Assembly (NCBI RefSeq): GCF_009768885.1
Contig: NZ_WSQA01000019.1
Location: 1-56,977 of the forward strand
Length of the DNA stretch: 56,977 nt
From: Sphingobacterium humi
Lineage (GTDB): Bacteria > Bacteroidota > Bacteroidia > Sphingobacteriales > Sphingobacteriaceae
Direction: 5' to 3'
Positions 26,000-35,316 of the stretch are shown here, piece by piece (position 1 is the stretch's first letter; every line of letters begins with the position of its first letter). The position numbers and the translations under genes were made by a program. Under the pieces are notes generated by a model that ran no database searches, was not told the DNA's origin, and worked only from the letters and a program-made list of their open reading frames with translations.

Positions 26000-27460
26000 T
26001 TAATTCCAGCCCGGAGTTTGACCTCCTAGGTTTGGATTATCATTGATTGAATTATCTGAAATTGGCCATAACAGGATATTCTCCTGGTTTTCTTTTCCCG
26101 CCAAATGTGGATTCATCTCAAATACAACACCTAATCGGATAAAATCCCACCAAAGTTTGCCTTCCGAAGGAAACTCCCGCATACGCTCTTTTACCAATAC
26201 ATCCTTAACATTCACGGTGCTGTTGTAATAGTTTGCTGTACCGTAGGCGCGCTCTAACACTTTGTTCAATGAACTTATCGCCTGAGTAGAATTACCCTGA
26301 TAAAACTTAATCTCTGCATCGAAGAAATACGCATCTGCTAAACGATACAGGATAATGTCTGAATCCAGGACTAAGGTGCTGTTTAGCCAGGTGCCTTTGT
26401 ATTTGTTCGTCCAGGCAAAGTTTTGCTTCATACCATCATCGTAGAAAGTCTGGTAGGTCGTTGCCAAACGCTTATCTGCCGGATTGGCCTTCAGCACATT
26501 GATATACGCATCGGTATAGAATGTCCATTGCTGACCGGTTCCTACGACAATCGGGTTGTAATGGTATTTCGGTGTAACGGTTGCTGAATTGAATTGATAA
26601 TCGGAAGGATAACCACCTACATGTTCTTCTTGTTGATAGTTCCAAGCGTAGATAACCTCGCTTCCATTCTCTGATGCAGAACTAAAGATCTGCGCATAAT
26701 TGCTTTGTAAAGTATACTTATTGCTAGAGATAACGACATTTACAGCCTCCTGCGCTGCTGTTAAGTAAGCATTTCCAGCATTTCTAACCTTGTACATCCA
26801 TAAGGAGTAATCGGCTTTAAGCATTTGGATGGCTCCAATTGATGCGGTCTTTTTCGCCGTCACAGAGGCTGGCATAAGGCGTGCAGCCTCATTGATATCT
26901 TGCTCCACTTGTTTAAAGATATCTTCTGCGGAGGATCGATTCGGACGTAATTCCTGATCGGCAGATTCATAACCCTCCAAAACCAAAGGAGCATCTCCCC
27001 AGATACGGGCGATCCAATAGTAGCTATAAGCCCGAACAAAGAGCGCATTTGCTAAAACTTCATTCTTTTCGTTTTCATTGTTAAAGCTAATGCCTGGTGT
27101 ATAACGAATCACCAGATTAGCTTGGTTAATGATTTTATAGATATTCTCCCAATCGGCATAGGTATGCGTATTGTCCATCGTGCCTTGGTAGGTGCGGTCG
27201 CGTTCAGTTTGCGATAGTCCTCCATGTGTACCAGGCCCCCAAAGGCCGGTGCGGTATTCGCCCCAGTACACCAATCCGTTATTAAAAGCTGTGCGCAGGC
27301 GAGCATGCGAGCCAAGCATCGCCGCTTTGGCGTCAGCCTGCTCTTTCCACATGTTATTCGCCGACAGTTGACTGTCTTGTTCTATATTTAAATCATTATG
27401 GCAAGCTGTAAAACTTAACAAACCGGCCATTGCGATGATTATGCTGAATTTCTTATTCAT
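26000..27460 (-). CDS. SusD/RagB-family nutrient-binding outer-membrane lipoprotein
   Basis: The 486-residue protein has a lipoprotein signal (LLSFTACHND, Cys about residue 20). The SusD fold shows the TPR-like N-terminal helices (NMWKEQADAKAAMLG, ALFVRAYSYYWIARIWGDAPLV) and the usual C-terminus (LWWDFIRLG, ending LGGQTPGWN). SusD proteins sit on the cell surface as a lid over the SusC channel and bind the substrate. It is paired directly downstream of the susC gene with a 5-base gap, as normal. The ligand is unknown; the operon suggests a phosphodiester-linked polyol or sugar (inference). Confidence 0.95.
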   Translation of the reverse strand: MNKKFSIIIAMAGLLSFTACHNDLNIEQDSQLSANNMWKEQADAKAAMLGSHARLRTAFNNGLVYWGEYRTGLWGPGTHGGLSQTERDRTYQGTMDNTHTYADWENIYKIINQANLVIRYTPGISFNNENEKNEVLANALFVRAYSYYWIARIWGDAPLVLEGYESADQELRPNRSSAEDIFKQVEQDINEAARLMPASVTAKKTASIGAIQMLKADYSLWMYKVRNAGNAYLTAAQEAVNVVISSNKYTLQSNYAQIFSSASENGSEVIYAWNYQQEEHVGGYPSDYQFNSATVTPKYHYNPIVVGTGQQWTFYTDAYINVLKANPADKRLATTYQTFYDDGMKQNFAWTNKYKGTWLNSTLVLDSDIILYRLADAYFFDAEIKFYQGNSTQAISSLNKVLERAYGTANYYNSTVNVKDVLVKERMREFPSEGKLWWDFIRLGVVFEMNPHLAGKENQENILLWPISDNSINDNPNLGGQTPGWN

Positions 27461-27465
27461 GATCG

Positions 27466-30400
27466 TTAAAATGAAACTTTGATACCTAGTGAATATTTAC
27501 GGGCTGCAGGGTAAGGGTTGTAGTCCGTGTTGTAAGTCGACCCGGTTCCCCGCTCCGGTGAAACTCCCGTCACAGCAGTGAAGAAGTGTAAGTTTTGCCC
27601 CGAAGCGTATAGCGTAGCACGTTGCATACCCCATTTTCCTACCAAGCTTTGCGGAAGGGAATAAGATAGGGTAACTTCGCGTAAGGCTAAGAAATCACCT
27701 TTCTCACTAAACACATTGGAAACCCGCGAATAGTTCTTATTGCCATCATCGGCATCATTCGCGAAGAATTTAGCATATTTCTGATTGTCGCCCGGTTGTT
27801 GCCAGGTTTCTTTAACCGCATTCGTTAGGTTGTAGTTATAGTTGAAAGTACCCATGAAGTAACGCTCTTGCAGGTAGTTTTGAACCGTATGGCCAATTGC
27901 ATAATCCATAAAGATGTTCAATCCCCAGTTTTTGTATTGGAAGTTATTGCCGATACCACCTGTTGAGTGTGGGATGGTATAGCCCAGTAAAAACTGGTCT
28001 TCATTAGTAATTTGGTCCTTGCCTGCACGTTGGGTAGAACCCGGTCTGTTTTTCCACTCATAATCACCCACATCTTTACGGCCAGTAATGCCTTTGCGAT
28101 CCTCTAAACGGAAGCCGTTGGAGTTGGCATCATACATCGCATTGTAAGCAGCCTCTTTGGTTTCTAAAATGCCGTCTGTTACAAAACCATAAATCTGATA
28201 CATACGCTCTCCTTCAGCAATACCTCCGAAGCTGCTGCCATCACCTGCTGTAATTCCGCCGATCCGGTTTTTGTCATAGCCATTATTCGGTAATTCCAAC
28301 ACCTTGTTCATGATATAGCTATAGGTTAAATCCGTAGACCAGGTGAAGTTTCCTTTCTTAATATTTACGGTAGAAAGGTGGAAGTCGGCGCCATAGAAAT
28401 TCACCTTGCCAATATTGGTCATAATCGACGAATAGCCTGAGGTATTGGGCAGGGGTTGATCGAAAATCAAATCGTTCGTGATTTTATTGAAATAATCTGC
28501 CGATACATTGATGCGATCATGTAAGAAGCCCATTTCCAAACCGATATCAAGCTGGTTTGTGGTTTCCCAACGCAAGGAATTGTTCGGAATGCTGGAAGTT
28601 AGGATGGTAGAATTGCCATTGTATTTGCCGCTGGTACTGTAGCTACCATACGCATCAAACAAGCCGATTGCATTGTTTCCGGTCATCCCGTAGCTACCAC
28701 GGATTTTTAAATTATTAAACCAAGATTCTGCTGTCCAGAAGTCTTCTTCCGATACAATCCAGCCTGCAGATGCCGCCGGAAAGTAGCCCCAACGATTGCC
28801 TTCCGCAAATTTTGATGAACCATCTGCACGCATAGTTAAGCTTAATAAATAGCGGCTTTTATAATTGTAGTTGGCTCGACCGAAATAGGAAATCAACACT
28901 TCTGCAGTACGACCACTACTAGGCATACCTGGGATAGAACCCGCAGATAGCGTTGGCACCTTATCGGAAGAAGCACCCGTTACCGAGGCCGAAAAGGAGT
29001 TCAGTTTATCCTTCATATAATCGGTACCTACTACGATGTTCAAATCATGATCCCCAATTTGCTTGCTGTAGTTTGCATACGCCTGAAAGTTTAAACGTTC
29101 TGTTTCGCTGAATCCTTCTTCTGTATCCCGTAGGCCATTGTATTCATTGGCTTTGATAAAGCTATTGAAGCGGGAATGGCGGTTGAAATTGGTCAACATG
29201 GCCGTAAACTTCAAATCATTAATAGGGCGATAGTCTAAACGTCCGAAGGCTGTATTTCTCTTGGTTACTTGGCCACGGTCATAGTAATATTCATACCAAT
29301 CTGGGGCAGGGGTGCTGCCATTAATTCCTTTTTCCGGTAGTCCAGTCAGGGTATTGTATAAGCGGTGGGTATTCGGTGTACTTAAGCCTCTTTGAACGGA
29401 GTTCCGTTTATTATCCGGGTAGTCTTCCATATTGGTTTTAGAGAAATCATAGCCACCGGCAAAGTTCAATTTATCGGTGATTTTGATGTCCATATTGCCT
29501 TTCATGGTAAAGCGGTCGTATCCCGTGCCGATACCAATCCCTTGGTCATCGGTATAGCCTGCGGAGGCAGCGTATTTCACAGCTTCGCTTCCGCCGTTTA
29601 CACCTACATAGTAGTTGCTCCAGAAGGAATTATCAAAGAAACGCTTTTGGTAATCTACATCCTGGAACATAATGGTTTTGCTAGGATCTAATGGATCAGT
29701 CATTGTTTTCCAACCTTCCGGTGCATTTTCTCCATTTTCCAAATAACGAGGCGTCCAAATAGAGGTTTCGGTATTTGCCGAACTCATGGAATAGCCATTC
29801 TGGAAGTTCCGCTGGGGGTATTTACCATTCTGAACGGCTTTACGCATCCAAGTAATATAGTCTTCGGCGTTCATCAGGTCAAACTGCTGTGCCGGGCTTT
29901 GAGCAGCATGGCTGCTCTCAAAAGTAATCTGTGGCTTTTGGTTTTTTCCTTTTTTGGTGCTAATCATCACGATACCATTCGATGCACGTGCGCCATAAAT
30001 GGCAGCTGCAGCGGCATCTTTTAGGATTTCAACCGATTCAATGTCGTTTGGGTTGATGCCAGACATATCCCGAACTACCCCGTCTACGACAATAATAGGC
30101 GCATCGGATTGGTTGATGGAGGAACCACCCCGAATGCGGAAGGTTGGGTTTTCCCCTGGTTGGTTGTCGGTGGTATAAACGCGTAAACCTGCTACTTTCC
30201 CTTTCATGGCATCACCAACCGAGTTTAAGGGTAGATTCTCAAAGTTTTTGCCATCAATACGGCCGATTGCTGCTGTTACGGTTTTTTTTGACTGGGTGCC
30301 GTAGCCCACAACCACCACTTCTTCTAAAGCCTCATCGTTATTTAATAAGGTAAATTGCAAGGCTTCTCCTGCTATATATGCTTTCACCAATTCCTGGTAG

Positions 30401-30699
30401 CCTAGCATACTTACACGAATGGATTGTCCGTTTTTGATACCGGCGAGTTTGAGTTCTCCTTGCTGGTTGGTCGACCCTGAAATGGAGGTGCCTACCACAT
30501 GGACCGAAGCACCTGCAATGGCTTCCCCGTTAGAATCAACCACCTTAATGGTTGGTTCTTGCTGTATCCCCGATAAAAAAGTAAGGGAAGGAGCCTTACT
30601 GTTCGCTTGTAAACCTACTGTTGGTAGGCCTACGGTTAGTAGAAACAGAACTGAGGCACGGGTCGTCCTATTTCTAAACCTGAATGAAACAAATTTCAT
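27466..30699 (-). CDS. SusC/RagA-family TonB-linked outer-membrane transporter
   Basis: The 1077-residue protein has an N-terminal signal region, then a carboxypeptidase-D-like regulatory domain (about 50-120: VVDSNGEAIAGASVHVVGT), a plug domain (about 125-260: EEVVVVGYGTQSKKTVTAAI, IRGGSSINQSDAPIIVVDGV, EILKDAAAAAIYGARASNG) and a 22-strand barrel ending SLGIKVSF. It imports substrate across the outer membrane using TonB energy. The 1077-residue length is normal. Its susD partner follows. No ECF-sigma/anti-sigma pair is adjacent; control seems to be through the LacI protein instead. Confidence 0.95.
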   Translation of the reverse strand: MKFVSFRFRNRTTRASVLFLLTVGLPTVGLQANSKAPSLTFLSGIQQEPTIKVVDSNGEAIAGASVHVVGTSISGSTNQQGELKLAGIKNGQSIRVSMLGYQELVKAYIAGEALQFTLLNNDEALEEVVVVGYGTQSKKTVTAAIGRIDGKNFENLPLNSVGDAMKGKVAGLRVYTTDNQPGENPTFRIRGGSSINQSDAPIIVVDGVVRDMSGINPNDIESVEILKDAAAAAIYGARASNGIVMISTKKGKNQKPQITFESSHAAQSPAQQFDLMNAEDYITWMRKAVQNGKYPQRNFQNGYSMSSANTETSIWTPRYLENGENAPEGWKTMTDPLDPSKTIMFQDVDYQKRFFDNSFWSNYYVGVNGGSEAVKYAASAGYTDDQGIGIGTGYDRFTMKGNMDIKITDKLNFAGGYDFSKTNMEDYPDNKRNSVQRGLSTPNTHRLYNTLTGLPEKGINGSTPAPDWYEYYYDRGQVTKRNTAFGRLDYRPINDLKFTAMLTNFNRHSRFNSFIKANEYNGLRDTEEGFSETERLNFQAYANYSKQIGDHDLNIVVGTDYMKDKLNSFSASVTGASSDKVPTLSAGSIPGMPSSGRTAEVLISYFGRANYNYKSRYLLSLTMRADGSSKFAEGNRWGYFPAASAGWIVSEEDFWTAESWFNNLKIRGSYGMTGNNAIGLFDAYGSYSTSGKYNGNSTILTSSIPNNSLRWETTNQLDIGLEMGFLHDRINVSADYFNKITNDLIFDQPLPNTSGYSSIMTNIGKVNFYGADFHLSTVNIKKGNFTWSTDLTYSYIMNKVLELPNNGYDKNRIGGITAGDGSSFGGIAEGERMYQIYGFVTDGILETKEAAYNAMYDANSNGFRLEDRKGITGRKDVGDYEWKNRPGSTQRAGKDQITNEDQFLLGYTIPHSTGGIGNNFQYKNWGLNIFMDYAIGHTVQNYLQERYFMGTFNYNYNLTNAVKETWQQPGDNQKYAKFFANDADDGNKNYSRVSNVFSEKGDFLALREVTLSYSLPQSLVGKWGMQRATLYASGQNLHFFTAVTGVSPERGTGSTYNTDYNPYPAARKYSLGIKVSF

Positions 30700-30709
30700 A
30701 AGTAGAAGA

Positions 30710-31555
30710 TTAGAGTTTTAGATTTTTCATAATTAACGGGTTGTTGGTTGTAAGACCATAGAGTTTTGGTTGTTTTAAAAACCAAAGTGCGATAGCGACA
30801 TCATCTACGGTGTGTACACTTAATTTGATGTTTTTATCGGTATAACTGTCAAATAAAGGCTGATCACCAGTCCCCGACTTGTAGATATGGGCATAGGAGA
30901 AGTTCGCCCAAGTATAGCCTGCATTGCTGAATTGATTGGCGGTATAAGCCGTGTTCATATAGGCTACTTCCCATTTTCCATCCACTTCTGCAATTACAGG
31001 GTCTAATACGGCTTTACGGCCGACTAAAAAGCGAACCTTGCTCATTAGCCCTGCGGCTTTTATTAATTTGCTAGCCTCTTTTCCGGCACGGATCGATTGC
31101 TCATTACCGCCGGCGGCATCGCTCAGTGATTTAACATCCATCCATAAATGGGTTTTTGTACTGGAGGCCGACAAGCTGGTTAAGAAGGTCGATAATAGCG
31201 GCACATCCTCTTGGTTACTTAGATTGTAAGTCTCTTGGATTTGCTGATAAGTTAGGTCTTTTACGTACTTGCCGTTAATTTGTTCGTCATGGTAAATCAA
31301 CACTTTGCCGTCTTTGGTAATTTGAATATCGCATTCCGAGGCTAGGATATCCATGCTCAAGGCTTTTTCAAATGCAATTAGGGAATTGTCTGGATAACCG
31401 AACTCTTTCCATGCACCGCGGTGAGCCACAATTTTTTCCGCAAGATCGACTGTTGCACCCGGAGGATTTTCTTCTGGCGGTTGATTGCCGGGCAAGCTGC
31501 TCTTGCTGCAAGAAAGCAATGCCAAGCTGAGGAAAAGCATACATAATTTTTTCAT
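30710..31555 (-). CDS. Glycerophosphodiester phosphodiesterase family lipoprotein (GDPD 3)
   Basis: The first gene of the ten-gene operon encodes 281 residues. A lipoprotein signal (LFLSLALLSCSKSS) anchors it to a membrane. The core has VAHRGAW, YPDNS (Asp where the other two copies have Glu), SECDIQITKDGKVLIYHD and ends LTTNNPLIM. It is probably an active GDPD; the PDNS/ECD variant is frequent in Bacteroidota members. I chose the ATG at 31555 because the upstream in-frame ATG (31588) lies beyond the operator-like palindrome, and the shorter form begins directly with the signal peptide. If surface exposed, it could cut phosphodiesters before SusCD uptake. Confidence 0.88.
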   Translation of the reverse strand: MKKLCMLFLSLALLSCSKSSLPGNQPPEENPPGATVDLAEKIVAHRGAWKEFGYPDNSLIAFEKALSMDILASECDIQITKDGKVLIYHDEQINGKYVKDLTYQQIQETYNLSNQEDVPLLSTFLTSLSASSTKTHLWMDVKSLSDAAGGNEQSIRAGKEASKLIKAAGLMSKVRFLVGRKAVLDPVIAEVDGKWEVAYMNTAYTANQFSNAGYTWANFSYAHIYKSGTGDQPLFDSYTDKNIKLSVHTVDDVAIALWFLKQPKLYGLTTNNPLIMKNLKL

Positions 31556-31561
31556 AGGTAG

Positions 31562-31583
31562 TTTGTTTAAACGATTAAACAAA
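31562..31583. promoter_or_regulatory. LacI-type operator upstream of the phosphodiester-utilisation operon
   Basis: A 22-base palindrome has 9-base perfect arms (TTTGTTTAA and TTAAACAAA) around ACGA, with the central CG typical of LacI-family operators. It lies 7 bases upstream of the chosen ATG of the first operon gene, so bound repressor would block early transcription. A 19-base core recurs exactly upstream of lacI. Confidence 0.8.
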
Positions 31584-31739
31584 ATCATCCAAGCGAAGAC
31601 TTTGTTCTTTTTTAATATTCCTGCAATATTAGAAGCCTCGTATTATCTATTTATTAAGGATGTCTTAACACTTTGTTAAATAATAGATGGTTTATCAGTT
31701 TACTTGCTTAAATAAAACAGAAATAAATTGGTTATTTCC

Positions 31740-32762
31740 TTATAGTTTTTCGTTATCTATAATTTGATTAGTAGATTCTTTAACGATCAACTTCGTTTGA
31801 AAAATCTTTTTTAATTTTCTAATCTCCGGATTTAGGATTTTTTGAACGGCCATTTGGCTCATTTCTTTTAGCGGCTGTTGAACATAGGTAATTTCGCGTT
31901 TAAAGATTTTATAAGCATCAGCTTCATCAAAACAAACGACAGCTACTTGTTCGGGAACGGCGATATCAAATCGTGCCAATACTGCCAGACCGGCCATCGC
32001 AATACGATTGGTGAAAAAATAAAGAGAATCTACCTTTTCTACTTGTACGGCATGTAGGATAATCCGTTCTATTTCCTGCTCCAGGTCTTTCTCCAACACC
32101 TCATAAAAGAGGGGTTCGCGAAGTCCTAAAGCTTGACTACTGGTTTCCATAAAACCTTCCTTACGCGCTTGTAAGTGCTTCAAGTTGGTTTTTAATGCTA
32201 TTGCAGCAGTTTTTGTAAAGCCTTGTTGTTGAAAATGTTCAACCACCACTTTCGAGGCCCCATAATTATCAATATTAACAATCATGCTGCGGTCAAGCTC
32301 GGCAAACTCCCGGTCTAAAACTACAAAAGGCAAACTTACTTCTTTCACCCGCTCCAAATATTTCTCGCCACCTTCAGGAACGGCTAGAATTAATCCGTCC
32401 ACTTGCTTGGCAATGAATACATCTAAGATGGAGGCAAAGCGCTCCGGATCTTCATAGGCACTGCCAAAAACAACATTATAGCCTTGCTTGTTGGCTTCTT
32501 CTTCGATAAAATGTGCAATGGAAGAATAGAATAAGTTGGAAATATCAGCGATAATTAAACCAATAGTGTAGGTTTTGCTGCTCTTTAAACTCTTTGCGAT
32601 TTGATTCGGACGGTAATTATGTTGCTTAGCCAGCTTTCGTATCTTCTCGGCTGTTTCTACGTTTATCCGATTTGTAAACTTACCGTTTAAGACATAGGAA
32701 ACCAAAGCAACGGATACCCCGAGCTCGGTTGCAATATCTTTCATAGAAACCTTCTTTGACAT
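31740..32762 (-). CDS. LacI-family transcriptional regulator
   Basis: The 340-residue protein starts at ATG 32762 (MSKKVSMKDIATELGV). An N-terminal LacI helix-turn-helix (about 7-28, VSMKDIATELGVSVALVSYVLNG) is followed by the hinge (NYRPNQIAKSLKSSKTYTIG) and a periplasmic-binding-like sensor domain (IGLIIADISNLFYSSI, QVDGLILAV, VDREF). It binds a sugar-like effector and controls nearby carbohydrate genes. One operator-like palindrome lies 34 bases upstream of this ATG and another before the operon at 31562, so autoregulation and operon control are well supported. A TTG at 32774 gives a 4-residue longer form. Confidence 0.92.
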   Translation of the reverse strand: MSKKVSMKDIATELGVSVALVSYVLNGKFTNRINVETAEKIRKLAKQHNYRPNQIAKSLKSSKTYTIGLIIADISNLFYSSIAHFIEEEANKQGYNVVFGSAYEDPERFASILDVFIAKQVDGLILAVPEGGEKYLERVKEVSLPFVVLDREFAELDRSMIVNIDNYGASKVVVEHFQQQGFTKTAAIALKTNLKHLQARKEGFMETSSQALGLREPLFYEVLEKDLEQEIERIILHAVQVEKVDSLYFFTNRIAMAGLAVLARFDIAVPEQVAVVCFDEADAYKIFKREITYVQQPLKEMSQMAVQKILNPEIRKLKKIFQTKLIVKESTNQIIDNEKL

Positions 32763-32796
32763 CGATTTTAGCAATTGGTACTACTAAATTATTTCA

Positions 32797-32815
32797 TTTA
32801 AACGATTAAACAAAA
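32797..32815. promoter_or_regulatory. LacI-type operator upstream of lacI
   Basis: The 19 bases are identical to bases 31566-31584 of the operon operator (core TTTAAACGATTAAAC then AAAA). The left arm here is weaker (CATTTAA instead of TTGTTTAA), so binding may be less tight. The position, 34 bases before the lacI ATG on the minus strand, suggests negative autoregulation. Confidence 0.78.
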
Positions 32816-32842
32816 GAAAAAATTATTTTTTTAAATTTTTAG

Positions 32843-33925
32843 CTACCCCCGCCCTGCCAACCACTCCTGCAGCAACACATAGCTCATCCAGAAGGAGATA
32901 TTACTTTCTGCTCCTTGGTTCCTATTCACGCCATAAGCTTCCAGGCCATCATAGCAAGAACCTTCCACGGCATTGAACATGTTTTCGCCTTGTACATTAT
33001 ACCCCAAATACCAAAGGAAGCTTTTATAGATTTTATGGGCCAGCAAATCCGAAGGGGCAAGGCGATACAATTCTTGGTACAGCATGATAATGCTAGGAAT
33101 TTCAATAGGCTGCTGACCGTAAATTGAGCACTCCCTACCTTTACTATACCAGCTTTCATTCCCGATGGTCGACAGGTGATCGCCCTGAAAGAGAATGCTA
33201 TCTAAGAAATTAGCAGCCTCCAAGCCAATTTGTTGCCACTCTTCTTTCTGGAACAAGTTGGACATGCGCAACAAAGCCAGGGGAATAACCGCATTATCAT
33301 AGGAGATGACCTCCTCGAACCAAGGCCAATCTGCATCGGCGCAGGATCGGAATTCACCCACTAAAAATAAGCTGAGCTGCTTGGCATTTTCCAAATAGCA
33401 GCCATCCTTAGGTTTCACGGCTAAGGCCTGTTCCAAACCGAGTAAGGTGTAGGCAATGGCGCGTGCGGAACGTAGCGTCAGCATAGGGTTGAGGCTACGG
33501 TTAAAAAGCTCATCGGCCAGCGCAAAATAGGAGGCATAAGCTGTATTATTCATGAGGTAACCCAAAGCCCAAATTGTGCGCCCCAAGCTATCTTCGGAAC
33601 CTTGCGGCTCTAGCCATTGCAGGTCATAGCTCATAAAATTCCGAAAGTTGCCATCGGCTAATTGGGCATAGGCAATAAAAGAGAGGTAGGATCGAAATAG
33701 CGTTTCCTCCTGCTGCGTCGGATCGGCCATTAAGAGCAAGAGCAGGGCCCGGCTATTATCATCCAAGCAATAGCCATGATGATAATTAGGAAGCTGATAG
33801 CGCGCATGCTGATATATCCCGGTTTGGCTGCTCAGTTTTCGAATATAACGGAGGTCTACAACCGGAACTTCTTCAAAAAAAGAAGTGATAAGGTGCTTTA
33901 AGGTCTGTTCTGTAAAATTTTGCAC
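32843..33925 (-). CDS. Six-hairpin (alpha/alpha-barrel) glycosidase-like protein of a GH130/GT4 locus
   Basis: The 360-residue protein has no signal peptide and is predicted to be cytoplasmic and all-helical. Motifs such as YHHGYCLDDNSRALLLLL, DGNFRNFMSYD and GSEDSLGRTIWALG resemble six-hairpin glycosidase-like barrels often encoded beside GT4 enzymes and GH130 phosphorylases in Bacteroidota. The conserved acidic residues (LDDN, GSEDS) could be catalytic. The exact reaction is unknown. It starts 2 bases after the GT4 stop and is co-transcribed with it. Confidence 0.7.
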   Translation of the reverse strand: MQNFTEQTLKHLITSFFEEVPVVDLRYIRKLSSQTGIYQHARYQLPNYHHGYCLDDNSRALLLLLMADPTQQEETLFRSYLSFIAYAQLADGNFRNFMSYDLQWLEPQGSEDSLGRTIWALGYLMNNTAYASYFALADELFNRSLNPMLTLRSARAIAYTLLGLEQALAVKPKDGCYLENAKQLSLFLVGEFRSCADADWPWFEEVISYDNAVIPLALLRMSNLFQKEEWQQIGLEAANFLDSILFQGDHLSTIGNESWYSKGRECSIYGQQPIEIPSIIMLYQELYRLAPSDLLAHKIYKSFLWYLGYNVQGENMFNAVEGSCYDGLEAYGVNRNQGAESNISFWMSYVLLQEWLAGRG

Positions 33926-33927
33926 AA

Positions 33928-35148
33928 TTAGTTTTTAGCAATTTGATGTTGACCTTTCGCTTTTTTCGAAAAGCTAAGACCCAAGGCCACCGCTTTGCTG
34001 CGTACGATTTCCATACTTTTATTCCGGGATTGGCTCGCCAAGAGTGTCGCGATTAACTCCACCTGTTGCTGGCCAACATTAGACCACGACATACTGCTGC
34101 CAAAACGCAGCGCATTCTGCCGATACCATTGCATTAAAGAAGGGGTATCTATTAATTGTTGCACGCAGTGGCTCAAAGCATCCGCATCATTAAAATCAAA
34201 TAAACAGCCGCGCCCTTCGGCCAGTAAATCCTTTGCATACCAATAAGGTGTGGAGATTACGGCGGCGCCCGCACCCAAAGCAAAGGACAGCGTGCCGCTA
34301 CTCATCTGGTTTTCATGCGGGTAAGGGGTAACGTAGATGTCGCAGGCTTTTAAATAAATCTGTAGCAGCGTATCACTGGCATATTTATTTACAAACTGCA
34401 CCTTCCCACTTAAGTTTAAATCGGCGGCTAGCTGAATGAGTTCGTTGCGATATTTCTCACCCTCCTCGCGCAGCACATTCGGATGGGTAGCACCTAAAAT
34501 GATATACACAAAGTTTTCATCGCGTATTTTGGATACCGCCTCAATAGCTACGTTAAAACCTTTGCTACGCCCCAATAAACCGAAGGACAGCATTACGGTT
34601 TTTCCCTCCAGACCGAGGTACTCTTTGGCTTCTGTTGCAGTAATGCCAAATTCAGGAACCCCATGTGGAATAAGCCTTAATTTATCGGCAGGAAGATGAT
34701 ACCGATCCTGCAACATGCTAATGGCACGCTGGGTCATCACCGTGAGCATAGAACTTCCCGCGGCAAGCTGTTGAATCACTTCATATTCCTCCGCACTAGG
34801 CTCCTGCAATACCGTATGTAAATTGCTGATTACCGGAATTTTTAACCCTTTCAGTAAGGTCAGCAAGAAATTGCCGGCAGGTCCTCCGAAAATCCCAAAC
34901 TCATGTTGTATAATGCAGGCATCGTATTTTTGGCTATTTATCCATAGTGCAGCAAGCTTATAATCGGAAAGCTCATTGCGGTAAATACTAAAAACCACTT
35001 CCCGCGGATATTTTAAGTCCGCCTGGGCAGAAATAGCTAGCACATCCACATCCTGGCCTTTGCCACGTAAAGAGCGGTATAAGTCGTGGCTAAAGGTAGC
35101 AATGCCACATTGCAGGGGAAGGTAGGTGCCAATAATTAATATTTTCAT
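33928..35148 (-). CDS. GT4-family glycosyltransferase
   Basis: The 406-residue GT-B fold enzyme begins ILIIGTYLPLQCGIATFSHDL, with the N-terminal Gly-rich acceptor loop. The C-terminal donor-binding half has LSFGLLGRSKGFNVAIEAV, VTPYPHENQMSSGTLSFALGAGAAVIS, and the E-x7-E-like region of retaining GT4 enzymes. It likely transfers a sugar (often mannose) from a nucleotide donor in the cytoplasm. It is divergent from the GH130 gene and coupled to the six-hairpin gene downstream. The trio could make and remodel a mannoside or storage-type glycan (inference from family associations). Confidence 0.88.
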   Translation of the reverse strand: MKILIIGTYLPLQCGIATFSHDLYRSLRGKGQDVDVLAISAQADLKYPREVVFSIYRNELSDYKLAALWINSQKYDACIIQHEFGIFGGPAGNFLLTLLKGLKIPVISNLHTVLQEPSAEEYEVIQQLAAGSSMLTVMTQRAISMLQDRYHLPADKLRLIPHGVPEFGITATEAKEYLGLEGKTVMLSFGLLGRSKGFNVAIEAVSKIRDENFVYIILGATHPNVLREEGEKYRNELIQLAADLNLSGKVQFVNKYASDTLLQIYLKACDIYVTPYPHENQMSSGTLSFALGAGAAVISTPYWYAKDLLAEGRGCLFDFNDADALSHCVQQLIDTPSLMQWYRQNALRFGSSMSWSNVGQQQVELIATLLASQSRNKSMEIVRSKAVALGLSFSKKAKGQHQIAKN

Positions 35149-35206
35149 AGATATCGTTCCAAAAATTTGAATGTTTTATTCGTGATCTATGAAAGGAACA
35201 ATGTGC

Positions 35207-35224
35207 TGCTGAATTTGTTCAGCA
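35207..35224. promoter_or_regulatory. 18-base palindrome in the GT4/GH130 divergent promoter
   Basis: The sequence TGCTGAA-TTTG-TTCAGCA has perfect 7-base arms and lies 59 bases from the GT4 ATG and 93 bases from the GH130 ATG. It could be an operator shared by both directions. No clear TAnnTTTG box is seen in the 168-base gap. Function is inferred only from symmetry and position. Confidence 0.4.
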
Positions 35225-35316
35225 TGGGCAGAAAAATAAAAATATTATGACAATTCCTTAAACATCAGGGCATTTATGACGTTATGGAATAAACGTGTTG
35301 TAATAAATTCATCATA

